Shown: in pieces, positions 1 through 8,159 of the stretch
Numbering within the stretch: position 1 is the stretch's first letter
Layout of the letters: every line of letters begins with the position of its first letter
NCBI GenBank assembly: GCA_035353175.1
Contig: DAOPZC010000024.1
Coordinates: 1-60,514 of the forward strand
Source of the DNA: DAOPZC01 sp035353175
GTDB lineage: Bacteria > Verrucomicrobiota > Kiritimatiellia > RFP12 > UBA1067
Direction: 5' to 3'
DNA: 60,514 nucleotides
The notes under the pieces: model-generated
What the model saw: the letters and a program-made list of their open reading frames with translations, nothing else
What the model was told of the DNA's origin: nothing
Databases searched by the model: none
Made by a program: the position numbers and the translations under genes

Positions 1-2
1 AC

Positions 3-572
3 GGCCACTACGACACCATCTCGGCCTTCATCAAATCCGTGCGGGGCTCCGACCCGCACGCCGCCGTCTACTGGCTCGCCAAGATGCTCGAGGCGGGCGA
101 AGACCCGCGTTTCATCGCGCGCCGCCTCATAATCCTCGCCTCCGAGGATATCGGCAACGCCGATCCCCGCGGCCTCACCGTCGCCGTCGCCGCCATGCAG
201 GCCGTCGAGTTCATCGGCATGCCGGAAGCGCGCATCACGCTGGCGCAGGCCACCACCTACCTCGCCACCGCGCCGAAGAGCAACGCCGCCTATCTCGCCG
301 TGGACGAGGCGCTCGACGACGTGCGCTCGGGCCGCCTGTTGGCCGTTCCGGAACACCTCAAGAATGTGCACGTCGAAGCGATCGGGCGCGAGGGGCTTGA
401 CATTGCCTATAAATACCCTCATGATTTCGAGCAGCATACGGTTCAGCAAGAGTATCTGCCTGTGGCGAAGCGGTATTATCGGCCGACCGCTCAAGGATAC
501 GAGGACACCATCGCCAAACGCATGGAACACGTTGAGCGACTAAAGAAAGGATCCCGCCATAATGCACATTAA
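3..572 (+). CDS. rarA: Replication-associated recombination protein A (RarA/MgsA), 3' part
   Basis: The frame is open from the window edge (GHYDTISAFIKSVRGSDP...), so the N-terminal AAA+ ATPase part with Walker A and B lies outside the window. What remains, about 189 residues, is the C-terminal helical and tetramerisation region. Its recognisable family blocks are DPHAAVYWLAKMLEAGEDP, ARRLIILASEDIGNADP and a YKYPHDF segment near the end. RarA acts at stalled replication forks with SSB and recombination factors. The stop lies 21 bases before nagA on the same strand, so the two are probably co-transcribed. The family assignment is firm; only the 5' end is missing, cut off by the window and not by mutation. 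Confidence 0.93.
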   Translation, partial: GHYDTISAFIKSVRGSDPHAAVYWLAKMLEAGEDPRFIARRLIILASEDIGNADPRGLTVAVAAMQAVEFIGMPEARITLAQATTYLATAPKSNAAYLAVDEALDDVRSGRLLAVPEHLKNVHVEAIGREGLDIAYKYPHDFEQHTVQQEYLPVAKRYYRPTAQGYEDTIAKRMEHVERLKKGSRHNAH

Positions 573-593
573 ACAAAGAGGGCACCCGCGCGT

Positions 594-1595
594 ATGAGCT
601 CCTGCATCCTGCTCCATATTCCGGGCTTCGTTGACCTGCAGGTCAACGGTTTCATCGGCGTCGACTTCAGCAGCGCAACGCTATCGGAAGAGGCGTTCCT
701 GCGGGCGGGCCACGCCCTGATCGCGCGCGGCACCGCCGCGTTCCTGCCGACGCTCATCACGGCGCAAGAGGCCCGGCTGCACCGCAACCTGACGCTCATG
801 GTGAACGCGCTCAAAAAAGACGCCACGCTGGCGCGCCACGTTCCGGGCTTCCATTTGGAAGGCCCCTTCATCTCCCAAGAACCCGGCGCTGTCGGCGCCC
901 ATGACCCTTCCGCCGTCCATGCGCCGGACGGCGCGCTCTTCGACAAGCTGTACACGTGGTCAGACGGGATGCTGCGGCTCTTGACGCTCGCCGCGGAACT
1001 CCCGGGCGCCGCCGAGCTCGCGCGCTACGCGGTCAAGCGCGGCGTGGCCGTTTCCTGCGGGCACCAACTCGCGAACGCGGCCGACCTTGCGCGCCTGGCC
1101 GAAGCCGGCGCGACCGCGCTCACCCACCTCGGCAACGGCATGCCCAACCTCGTACACCGCCACAACAATCCGCTCCTGGCGGGTCTGGCCGAAGAGCGCC
1201 TGAAGATCATGTTCATCCCCGACGGGCACCACCTGCCGGCCCATGTGCTCAAAGTGATCGCACGCGCCGCCGGCACCGCTCGCCTGATTGCCACGTCCGA
1301 CGCCTCGCCCGCTGCAGGCTTGCCGCCAGGCACCTACGACGTGCTCGGCAACCGCGCGGTGCTGGAGCCCGACGGCCTGCTGCACAATCCTGAAAAACAG
1401 TGCCTGGTCGGTTCCTCCGCCACACTGCTCACCTGCATGAACGTGCTGCACGGCCTCGGATTGTTCACGGTGGAAGACATCGTGCGCATGGGGTTCAACA
1501 ACCCGCTCGCGCTGATCGGCGTTGATCCGCAAAGCGTCCCCACCTGCCAGCACACGATCAGATTCACACCCGAGACCGGGTTCGCGCTCGTTTGA
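594..1595 (+). CDS. nagA: N-acetylglucosamine-6-phosphate deacetylase
   Basis: Predicted cytoplasmic amidohydrolase turning GlcNAc-6-P into GlcN-6-P and acetate, in amino-sugar catabolism and cell-wall recycling. Visible family blocks: PGFVDLQVNG near residue 10, HLEGPF (metal-ligand Glu) near 90, a GH motif near 155, THLGNGMP near 178, DGHHLP near 205 and ATSDAS (catalytic Asp) near 230. At 333 residues it is shorter than the usual 370-390. It begins almost directly at the PGFVDLQVNG block, so the N-terminal half of the small beta-sandwich domain is missing or reduced. No strong ribosome site precedes the ATG. It lies between rarA and the acyltransferase, an apparent operon. It would feed on the products of the sialic acid genes at 54-57 kb. 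The family is secure; NagA specificity within the amidohydrolases is likely. Confidence 0.85.
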   Translation: MSSCILLHIPGFVDLQVNGFIGVDFSSATLSEEAFLRAGHALIARGTAAFLPTLITAQEARLHRNLTLMVNALKKDATLARHVPGFHLEGPFISQEPGAVGAHDPSAVHAPDGALFDKLYTWSDGMLRLLTLAAELPGAAELARYAVKRGVAVSCGHQLANAADLARLAEAGATALTHLGNGMPNLVHRHNNPLLAGLAEERLKIMFIPDGHHLPAHVLKVIARAAGTARLIATSDASPAAGLPPGTYDVLGNRAVLEPDGLLHNPEKQCLVGSSATLLTCMNVLHGLGLFTVEDIVRMGFNNPLALIGVDPQSVPTCQHTIRFTPETGFALV

Positions 1596-1653
1596 CCCGC
1601 AAAAATCCAGACTCGAAACCCGGCGGCGGTTTTGCTATGGTGTGCCCGTTTTT

Positions 1654-2583
1654 ATGCGTTACAGCCTTCAGCACATCTCCGAATATGCCGCCCTGCGTTG
1701 CTTGGCCGCGCTCCTGAATCTGTTGCCCTACCGGGCGTCCTTGGCGGCCGCATGGTTTTTTGCCGCCATGGCCTTCTACCTCTTCCGTTTCCGCCGCCGC
1801 GAAACGGCACGCCGCATCCGCGAGGTCTTCGGCGCGGAAACTCCCGCGAAAGAGGTCGACAGGATCGCCTGGCTCTCCATGCGCAACGTGGCCTTCAACA
1901 TGGTCGAGATGATGCGCGCGCCGTCCATCGACCGAGACTGGATCGACCGGCACATCCCCGACTTCAAGAATCACATTCCCGCCGTCCAGAAAGTGATCGA
2001 CCAATACGGCGGGGCCGTGATCACCGTGCCCCACATGGGCAACTGGGACCTCGCGGGATGGGCCTGCCACCGTTACGGCATCCGCATGTTCAGCATCGCA
2101 GGAAAACAGAAAAACCCGCTGGTCAATGCCTGGATCAACCGCCAGCGCGAATCCGGAATGACCATCCTCGAGCGCGGCGGAGGGACGCTCAAACAGATCA
2201 TCAAGCTGCTGCGCGGAGGCAACGTTCTCGCCATCCTGCCCGACGTGCGCGTCTACACGCCGGACCTGAAGATTCCCTTTCTCGGCACCACCGCTAACTT
2301 CGGGCGCGGCATGGCCATGTTCGCCATCACCGCCAAAGTGCCGATCATCCCCGCCATCCTGCGGCGCGAAGGCTGGACCCGCCACGGGTTCGACCATCTG
2401 CCGATCATTCTGCCCGATCCCGCCCTCGACAAGGAGCAGGACGCGCGCCGCATCACGGGTTTGGTGCTCGCCCACGTGGACGCCGCCATCCGCCAATCTC
2501 CCGAGCAGTGGTTCTGGTACAACAAGCGCTGGGTGCTGACGCCGGTGCGCGATATCGCGCCCGCGGCCCCGGCGGCCAACTGA
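1654..2583 (+). CDS. Lysophospholipid/lipid A late acyltransferase (LpxL/HtrB family)
   Basis: Inner-membrane acyltransferase adding a secondary acyl chain to a lipid A precursor. Residues 10-45 are hydrophobic (membrane anchor). The HX4D catalytic motif is seen as HMGNWD near residue 127. LPDVRVYTPDLKIPFLG follows near 195-211, and the family block EQWFWYNKRW sits near the C-terminus. The length of 309 residues is normal. The frame is open further upstream (to 1522), but that stretch overlaps nagA and looks like a shadow of it, so the ATG at 1654 is preferred although no clear Shine-Dalgarno precedes it. dapL starts 18 bases downstream. The gene implies an outer membrane with lipid A. Whether it is the lauroyl or the myristoyl step cannot be told. 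Confidence 0.88.
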   Translation: MRYSLQHISEYAALRCLAALLNLLPYRASLAAAWFFAAMAFYLFRFRRRETARRIREVFGAETPAKEVDRIAWLSMRNVAFNMVEMMRAPSIDRDWIDRHIPDFKNHIPAVQKVIDQYGGAVITVPHMGNWDLAGWACHRYGIRMFSIAGKQKNPLVNAWINRQRESGMTILERGGGTLKQIIKLLRGGNVLAILPDVRVYTPDLKIPFLGTTANFGRGMAMFAITAKVPIIPAILRREGWTRHGFDHLPIILPDPALDKEQDARRITGLVLAHVDAAIRQSPEQWFWYNKRWVLTPVRDIAPAAPAAN

Positions 2584-2601
2584 TTTGAAAGGAAACAACG
2601 T

Positions 2602-3825
2602 ATGATCCGGGTTAATGAAAACTTCTCGAAGCTCCAATCCTCCTACCTTTTCTCCGAAATCGCCAAACGCGTCAAGGCGTATCAGACCGAAAACCCCGAC
2701 AAGAAAGTCATCCGACTCGGCATCGGCGACGTCACCGAGCCCCTGCCGTCCGCCTGCATCGAAGCCCTGCACAAGGCCGTCGACGAAATGGCCTCACGCG
2801 CCACGTTTCGCGGCTACGGCCCGGAGCAGGGCTACGATTTTCTGCGCATGGCCATCGCCCAGAACGACTACCAGTCGCGCGGCGCGCCGATCGATGCCGA
2901 AGAGGTCTTCGTGAGCGACGGCTCGAAGTGCGACACCGCCAACATCCAGGAATTGTTCGCCGACAAGCTGACCATCGCGATCCCCGACCCGGTCTATCCG
3001 GTCTACGTGGACACCAACGTCATGGCGGGCCGCACGGGCAAAAACACCAAAGGCCGCTACAAGGGGCTCATCTACCTTGACAGCAACGAAGCCAACGGCT
3101 TTGTGCCGGGCCTGCCCGAGCAGCCCGTGGATCTCGTTTACCTCTGCTTCCCGAACAATCCCACCGGCGCGACCGCCACCCGCGAACAGCTTGCCGCCTG
3201 GGTCCGCTACGCCCGCGAGAATAAAACGCTGATCCTCTTCGACGCCGCCTACGAGGCCTTCATCCGCGACCCCTCGCTGCCGCACAGCATCTATGAAATC
3301 GAGGGCGCCCGCGACGTGGCGATCGAATTCCGCAGCTATTCCAAGACCGCGGGATTCACCGGCACGCGCTGCGCCTTCACGGTCGTGCCGAAATCAGTCG
3401 TGGCCTACACCAAGAAAGGCGAGGCCGTGCCGCTGCACCCCATGTGGAACCGCCGGCATACGACCAAATTCAACGGCGTCTCTTACCCCATCCAGCGCGC
3501 CGCCGAGGCGGTCTATTCCGAAGCCGGCAAGCAGCAGACCACGGCGCTCATCGACTTCTACCTCGGCAATGCCGCGATCATCCGCAGCACGCTCACCGAG
3601 CTCGGCTACTCCATGACCGGCGGCGAGAACAGCCCCTACATCTGGGTCAACGTCGGCAAGGATTCATGGAAGTTCTTCGACAAGCTTCTGAAGCGCGCGC
3701 AGGTGGTCACCACGCCCGGCGCAGGCTTTGGACGTTGCGGCCAAGGCTTCATCCGCATCAGCGCTTTCAACAGCCGCGAGAACGTGGAAGAAGCCATGAA
3801 GCGCCTGCGCAAGGTGCTGAAATAA
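2602..3825 (+). CDS. dapL: LL-diaminopimelate aminotransferase
   Basis: PLP enzyme converting tetrahydrodipicolinate directly to LL-diaminopimelate, bypassing the acyl route, for lysine and peptidoglycan. The start IRVNENFSKLQSSYLF and the block IRLGIGDVTEPLP are diagnostic of DapL. Other landmarks are CFPNNPTG, FDAAYEAFI and the PLP-lysine motif SYSKTAGFTGTR near residue 248. The length of 407 residues is typical. AAAGGAAA lies a few bases before the ATG. It is the last gene of the rarA-nagA-acyltransferase-dapL run and is followed by a hairpin terminator. DapL occurs in Chlamydiae, Verrucomicrobia relatives, cyanobacteria and some others, in line with a PVC-type host. Confidence 0.96.
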   Translation: MIRVNENFSKLQSSYLFSEIAKRVKAYQTENPDKKVIRLGIGDVTEPLPSACIEALHKAVDEMASRATFRGYGPEQGYDFLRMAIAQNDYQSRGAPIDAEEVFVSDGSKCDTANIQELFADKLTIAIPDPVYPVYVDTNVMAGRTGKNTKGRYKGLIYLDSNEANGFVPGLPEQPVDLVYLCFPNNPTGATATREQLAAWVRYARENKTLILFDAAYEAFIRDPSLPHSIYEIEGARDVAIEFRSYSKTAGFTGTRCAFTVVPKSVVAYTKKGEAVPLHPMWNRRHTTKFNGVSYPIQRAAEAVYSEAGKQQTTALIDFYLGNAAIIRSTLTELGYSMTGGENSPYIWVNVGKDSWKFFDKLLKRAQVVTTPGAGFGRCGQGFIRISAFNSRENVEEAMKRLRKVLK

Positions 3826-3841
3826 CGGCCATCCGACCGAG

Positions 3842-3878
3842 GCGGGTGTGATCCTATTCGTTGAATCACACCCGCTTT
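3842..3878 (+). terminator. Hairpin terminator after dapL
   Basis: A perfect 11-bp inverted repeat (GCGGGTGTGAT, 3842-3852, with ATCACACCCGC, 3865-3875) flanks a 12-base loop and ends in a short TTT. It lies 16 bases after the dapL stop and before the convergent DUF1080 gene, so it may work in both directions. The T tract is weak. Confidence 0.75.
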
Positions 3879-3986
3879 CCGTTCAACCCGTCCGCTGCGC
3901 GCACAGACACGGGGCAGACTTCACAAGCCGTAGCGATACGTGTGCAAAAAATAGCGCCGGTGCGTTTCCAGAAAGCGCGTTCCGCG

Positions 3987-6596
3987 CTATAGCATTTTGA
4001 TCCGCAGATTTCGGTACTCGGCCTTCATCGGCGATCCCTGATGGACTTGAAGCATGATCGCGCCTTGCTTGGGAGCCGTGGGCGTGTAATCAATAAACCG
4101 TGCGGCCAGCACCCCATTAAGATAGAGCGAGATTTCCGGGCCACGGCAAATGAGACGGTAGGTGTTCCAATCGCCCGCTCTGTAAAGCCCTTGGATCGCG
4201 CTGGAATCGGCAAAACATTTCTCTTCTTTCTGGCCGTCTTGCGCCCGCGTGACGGTAGCGCCACGTCCGACCAGAAAATAGACGGGATGCCAGAAACAGC
4301 CAACAATCGCGCCATTTCCCGACATATCGGCTTGATAGCCTGCAGCCTTGGGATCAAAGCGGTAGGCCCCCGAAAGGGGTTCGGGAACGGTACCGGCACG
4401 GAACTGGATTCCCGAATTGGCGTCTTTGCTGAGTCGGAATTCGGTTCGTAACTCAAAATCGCCAGGCGTTTTGTCTTTCCACAGCAGATAAGCGCTCTTT
4501 TTGCATGGATTCTCAAGCGACGTCTCGGCGGTCAGCACACCGTCAACGACCTTCCACCACAGGCCTTTTCCGTCCCAGCCTGAGAGATCCTTGCCATTGA
4601 ACATGGGGGTGAAGCCCGTTTCATCCGATGCGGCGTCCCGTGCGCGGATAGTCGTCTTCGTCTGCCGCAGAACCGCGTCTGAACGCTTCAGAAGACCTTT
4701 GTCTTTGCAGAGCGGAACAACCTTGCCGACAGATTTTGCGACTGGCTCCGGAAAAGCCGGGGCGAGCGCCTCTCCGAGGGCCACCACGGTCCGGCAAGCC
4801 TCGTCGCTTAAGCCCTTCTGATCAAGACAAGAGTCTGCCAGTTCCAGCGATTCGCATGTGGGGGCTGAGATCAGCGCGTCCAACACCCCGCACCGCTCCT
4901 CATCGCGGACGGCCCAAGCAAAAGCCTTTTTCAAAGCTCGGCTTTTCTCCGCAAACGAAGCGTCCTGGCTGATGATCAAGCGGACGTATCCACGCAAAGC
5001 CAGAATCCGGAATTTCGGACTGTCCGACCCAGTCGCTAAAGCTTCAAGATCCGGCAACACGCTGCCGGTGGGCCAATCGCAAAGCGAGCGTATCGCCGTC
5101 TCGCGCAAAGCCATGTCGGAATCTGATGCGGCGGCACGTATTAACCGGAGCGCGCGATCGCCTCCGATCAGCATCAGCGTCCGGATCAGCGCACGTTTCG
5201 GCGCACCCTGCGCCTTCTCATAGGCGCTGAACACCGGCTCGGTCGCAGCCGGAGAAACATCGCCAGACACGTTCTTTGCAGTCCCGTTCGCCGTGGGGCT
5301 TGTGGTCTTTTCTGCCGCCACTGCGGCCTGACGGATACAGACCGCATTCAGCACTTCGGCAACGGCGTCGGGATCGGAGGTCTTCAGAAGCAAATCAAAA
5401 AGGGCGGGAATGTCTTTCGCTTCCGCGAGATCCTTCAGCAGTCTCAGACTGCCGCTCGCGGTGTTGCTGTCCATCGCGAGACGCAGCGCGGCAGGCACCG
5501 CGGCCACGAGCCGCCGCTGCGCGGCCAGACGGATACCGGCGTTACGCTTATCCAATGCCGACTGGCCCAACAGCTCCAAGACAGCGTTATCCGCAGCTGT
5601 TCCCGGAAATCCGGCCAATGCGCAAAGGGCAGCCTCTGCAACCATCGGGTCGGAAGAGGTCACCTGCTCGGCAAGCAGCGGCACCGCATCGGTGTACCCC
5701 AGACGCGCAAGCGCCGGGATTGCCGCAGCGACAACCTGTGGCGTTCCGTTTTTCGCCCGCTCCAGCAGCACGCTTCCGGCTGCGGTGTCACCGCGTTCGG
5801 CCAAGACGCCCATGAGTCGAGCTTGCCGTTCGTCTGAAAGATTTGGGAGTTCAGCGGTCAGGGCGCGAGAAACCGCCGGCGTACCGGGCAGTTCCATGGC
5901 TGTGCGCAAAGCGCCGTTGAACAGGAAGTCATCCTTCTGCTTGAACTGTTGGAGCAATTGTGGAATGCCGTTATCGCCGCGCGCCAGAATGGCACGGCGC
6001 GCCGCAGCGGCCTGAAGCGGCAGCGGAAGCGACGCCTGACACAGCAGATCGCCAAGGGCCGCGGCCTGTTCGCCGGAAGCGGACTCGGCGCACTGCAGCA
6101 GACCTTCGGCCGCTGCGGGGACCTTGCCGAGTGCGGACTTCAGCGACACGATCGCCTCCGGCGTGCCGATACGCGCGAGGGCGAAGGCTGCCGCGTTGGC
6201 GGCCTCCTCGTCGGCCCCCGTCAGGAAACCGGTCAGCACGCCGACGGCTTGACCGTCCTGCCGCCTGCCCAGCGCGTGGATTGCAATCAGCCGCAGCCGT
6301 CCGACGAGGTGACCAAGCGCCGTGCGCAGCGCCTCGCCTGCTGCCGGATCCGGATTCGGTTCAAGTGCATAGACGGCCATGTGTGCAAGTTCAGCGTCCG
6401 CCAGCAACGTGGCCAGCGAGGACACAGACTTTCCGGAACCGATTTTGGAGAGTTCGATGCACGCATCCGTCTTCTGTTGTTGCGACGCCGCGGACTTCAG
6501 AACGTCGATCAGTTGGGATTCAGTCTGCTGGGCGAAACAGCACGGGGCGGCAACGAGTCCGACAGCGGTCAACAGGGTATATAAAACCGTTTTCAT
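3987..6596 (-). CDS. Secreted HEAT-repeat protein with C-terminal DUF1080 (3-keto-disaccharide hydrolase) domain
   Basis: The protein starts at the ATG at 6596 with a signal peptide (MKTVLYTLLTAVGLVAAP, cleavage near FAQ). Upstream in-frame codons were dropped because a purine-rich site (GAGAGGAT) fits this ATG. Residues about 25-640 are Ala/Leu-rich helical repeats of HEAT type, each with elements such as AIHALGRRQDGQAV and AALCALAGFPGTA. Residues about 665-868 form a DUF1080 jelly-roll with typical blocks FNGKDLSGWDGKG, DFELRTEFRLSKDANSGI and MLQVHQGSPMKAEYRNLRIK. Proteins of this family cleave 3-keto-glycosides. It is 19 bases downstream of the Gfo/Idh gene, clearly co-transcribed. Inference: the HEAT part is a scaffold presenting a periplasmic lyase or hydrolase that acts on 3-oxidised sugars. 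Substrate unknown. Confidence 0.85.
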   Translation of the reverse strand: MKTVLYTLLTAVGLVAAPCCFAQQTESQLIDVLKSAASQQQKTDACIELSKIGSGKSVSSLATLLADAELAHMAVYALEPNPDPAAGEALRTALGHLVGRLRLIAIHALGRRQDGQAVGVLTGFLTGADEEAANAAAFALARIGTPEAIVSLKSALGKVPAAAEGLLQCAESASGEQAAALGDLLCQASLPLPLQAAAARRAILARGDNGIPQLLQQFKQKDDFLFNGALRTAMELPGTPAVSRALTAELPNLSDERQARLMGVLAERGDTAAGSVLLERAKNGTPQVVAAAIPALARLGYTDAVPLLAEQVTSSDPMVAEAALCALAGFPGTAADNAVLELLGQSALDKRNAGIRLAAQRRLVAAVPAALRLAMDSNTASGSLRLLKDLAEAKDIPALFDLLLKTSDPDAVAEVLNAVCIRQAAVAAEKTTSPTANGTAKNVSGDVSPAATEPVFSAYEKAQGAPKRALIRTLMLIGGDRALRLIRAAASDSDMALRETAIRSLCDWPTGSVLPDLEALATGSDSPKFRILALRGYVRLIISQDASFAEKSRALKKAFAWAVRDEERCGVLDALISAPTCESLELADSCLDQKGLSDEACRTVVALGEALAPAFPEPVAKSVGKVVPLCKDKGLLKRSDAVLRQTKTTIRARDAASDETGFTPMFNGKDLSGWDGKGLWWKVVDGVLTAETSLENPCKKSAYLLWKDKTPGDFELRTEFRLSKDANSGIQFRAGTVPEPLSGAYRFDPKAAGYQADMSGNGAIVGCFWHPVYFLVGRGATVTRAQDGQKEEKCFADSSAIQGLYRAGDWNTYRLICRGPEISLYLNGVLAARFIDYTPTAPKQGAIMLQVHQGSPMKAEYRNLRIKML

Positions 6597-6615
6597 CGAT
6601 AAGATCCTCTCGTTG

Positions 6616-7926
6616 TCAGATTTGCCACGGGGCACGCATCGTGCGCGAACGCATCCGGTTGGCGACGGCATCATTGACGAATTCCATTTTCGCGGGATCA
6701 TAGGTCAGGTTCTTTTTCAACCACATCGTGATATTGCCCGCGTGGACGGTTGACATCGAATGAAACATCACATCGGCATTGGCGATGGGTTGCCGTCTGG
6801 ACCGCACGCAGTTGAGGAAGTCGCGCACGTGGCTGAAAGGCCGCCCGGTGCGCGCCGCGTAGTCCTGCAAGATCTTATTGTAGTCCGCCAGCAGGGAAGG
6901 ATGGGACACTTCTGGACGCGAGTAGCCGTCGGCACACGCAACCCAACCTTTGGAGCCCTCGTAGCGGACGCCGCATGTTCCATTCCAGCCGTCTTGCTGC
7001 AAAACCATCTCGACGCCGTTCGCGAACCGCATCACCATGCCGTGTCCGTATTCGTTCGGCACATAGGTGTACGAAACGGGCGAGGTGTTACTGAGCCCGA
7101 GCGCCATCTGACACTGCGTGAACGTATGTGACCCCCACCCGCCGATGCTGCTCGAATAGAAGTCGTAACGGTCCTGCCAGGCGCCCAGGAGATACTTCTT
7201 GTTGTAAGGCCGCCACGCGACCGGACCGAGCCACATGTCCCAGTCGACCTCGTCGCGCGGCGGTTCCGGCTCAGCCGGCAGCCAGTCGCGCGCCATGGTG
7301 ACTTTGAAATACGGAACGATGTGCGCGCGGACTTTTTTCACCTCGCCTAAGCGACCCAGTCGACGCAGTTCGTTGCAGACGATGAAATTCGGTTCGCTGA
7401 GACGTTGCGCGCCGGTCTGGAAAACGCGACCGAAGCGCCGAGCCGTCTCGGCGACCTCGCGACCGTCCGCGATCGCAAGGCAGCCGGGCTTTTCGCAGTA
7501 CACGTCCTTGCCGGCCCGCATGGCCATGACCGACGCCAGCGCGTGCCAACGGTCGCCCGTGACAATCAGGAGCGCCTCGATATCCGCGCGCGCGGCCAGC
7601 AAGTCGCGGAAATCGCGGTAAGCCGCACAGTCGCCATTGCCGTAGTGCTCGTCCACCGTCTTCTTCGCCCGGTCGCGATGTTCTTTCCAGACGTCGCAGA
7701 TGGCGACGAACTGAACATCGGGCTCAGGCAACATCCATTTCAGGTCGGAGATGCCGCGGCGACCGATACCGATGGCCCCCATGACGATCCGGTTGCTCGG
7801 CGCGACACCCCCGTCGCGTCCCAACACCCGGCCCGGCACAATCATCGGCGCAGCCGCAAAGGCCGCCACGCCCCGCAGGAACCCCCGTCTTCCCATCAGA
7901 GCCGATTTCCCGATTCTCAGTTTCAT
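6616..7926 (-). CDS. Tat-exported Gfo/Idh/MocA family oxidoreductase
   Basis: NAD(P)-dependent sugar or inositol dehydrogenase fold. The start at 7926 gives a basic N-region with twin arginines (GRRGFLRG) and a hydrophobic Ala-rich stretch, a Tat signal suited to exporting a folded protein with bound cofactor. The Rossmann motif GAIGIGRRG lies near residue 50, the CEKP block near 137, and a GSH segment near 278 corresponds to the catalytic-region His of the family. The length of 436 residues is typical of the exported subgroup common in Verrucomicrobia and Planctomycetes. GGGGGAAC precedes the ATG. It is the first gene of a two-gene operon with the DUF1080 protein and divergent from a XylR-like regulator. 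Inferred role: oxidation of a sugar at C3 or the reverse reduction. Confidence 0.88.
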   Translation of the reverse strand: MKLRIGKSALMGRRGFLRGVAAFAAAPMIVPGRVLGRDGGVAPSNRIVMGAIGIGRRGISDLKWMLPEPDVQFVAICDVWKEHRDRAKKTVDEHYGNGDCAAYRDFRDLLAARADIEALLIVTGDRWHALASVMAMRAGKDVYCEKPGCLAIADGREVAETARRFGRVFQTGAQRLSEPNFIVCNELRRLGRLGEVKKVRAHIVPYFKVTMARDWLPAEPEPPRDEVDWDMWLGPVAWRPYNKKYLLGAWQDRYDFYSSSIGGWGSHTFTQCQMALGLSNTSPVSYTYVPNEYGHGMVMRFANGVEMVLQQDGWNGTCGVRYEGSKGWVACADGYSRPEVSHPSLLADYNKILQDYAARTGRPFSHVRDFLNCVRSRRQPIANADVMFHSMSTVHAGNITMWLKKNLTYDPAKMEFVNDAVANRMRSRTMRAPWQI

Positions 7927-8065
7927 TTTGCGGTTCCCCCTTGAATTGAACCTCGTGCAGGATGGAGCGGACAATCTTTCTTCTCTGCCCGAACTGCCAG
8001 CCCTTCACGTTCGTGCGTGCATCCAAGAACGTCTCTTACGTCAGTAGAATGTCACATAGCGCGAC

Positions 8066-8118
8066 ATGGCAACAAGGGATGAAATGCGTAAATGACAGTC
8101 ATTTCGCGAAAAAATGAC
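8066..8118. promoter_or_regulatory. Divergent control region with repeated AAATGAC operator-like motif
   Basis: The 233-base gap between the oxidoreductase and the regulator holds a perfect inverted repeat, AAATGAC-A-GTCATTT (8090-8104). A further direct copy of AAATGAC lies at 8112-8118, exactly 22 bases from the first, about two helical turns. AraC-family dimers often bind direct repeats of this spacing. A TTGCCA (8067-8072, reverse strand) could be the -35 of the oxidoreductase promoter, placing the motif just upstream of it. A small repeat CGGA-AAA-TCCG lies at 8126-8136. The palindrome is seen; its function is inferred. Confidence 0.5.
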
Positions 8119-8159
8119 TTGCCTTCGGAAAATCCGTTGTGGGATGCTAAGCGCGAACC

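Noticed and set aside
1522..1653. Upstream extension of the acyltransferase gene
   Set aside because: It overlaps the nagA end, has no hydrophobic or family sequence, and the ATG at 1654 starts the fold.
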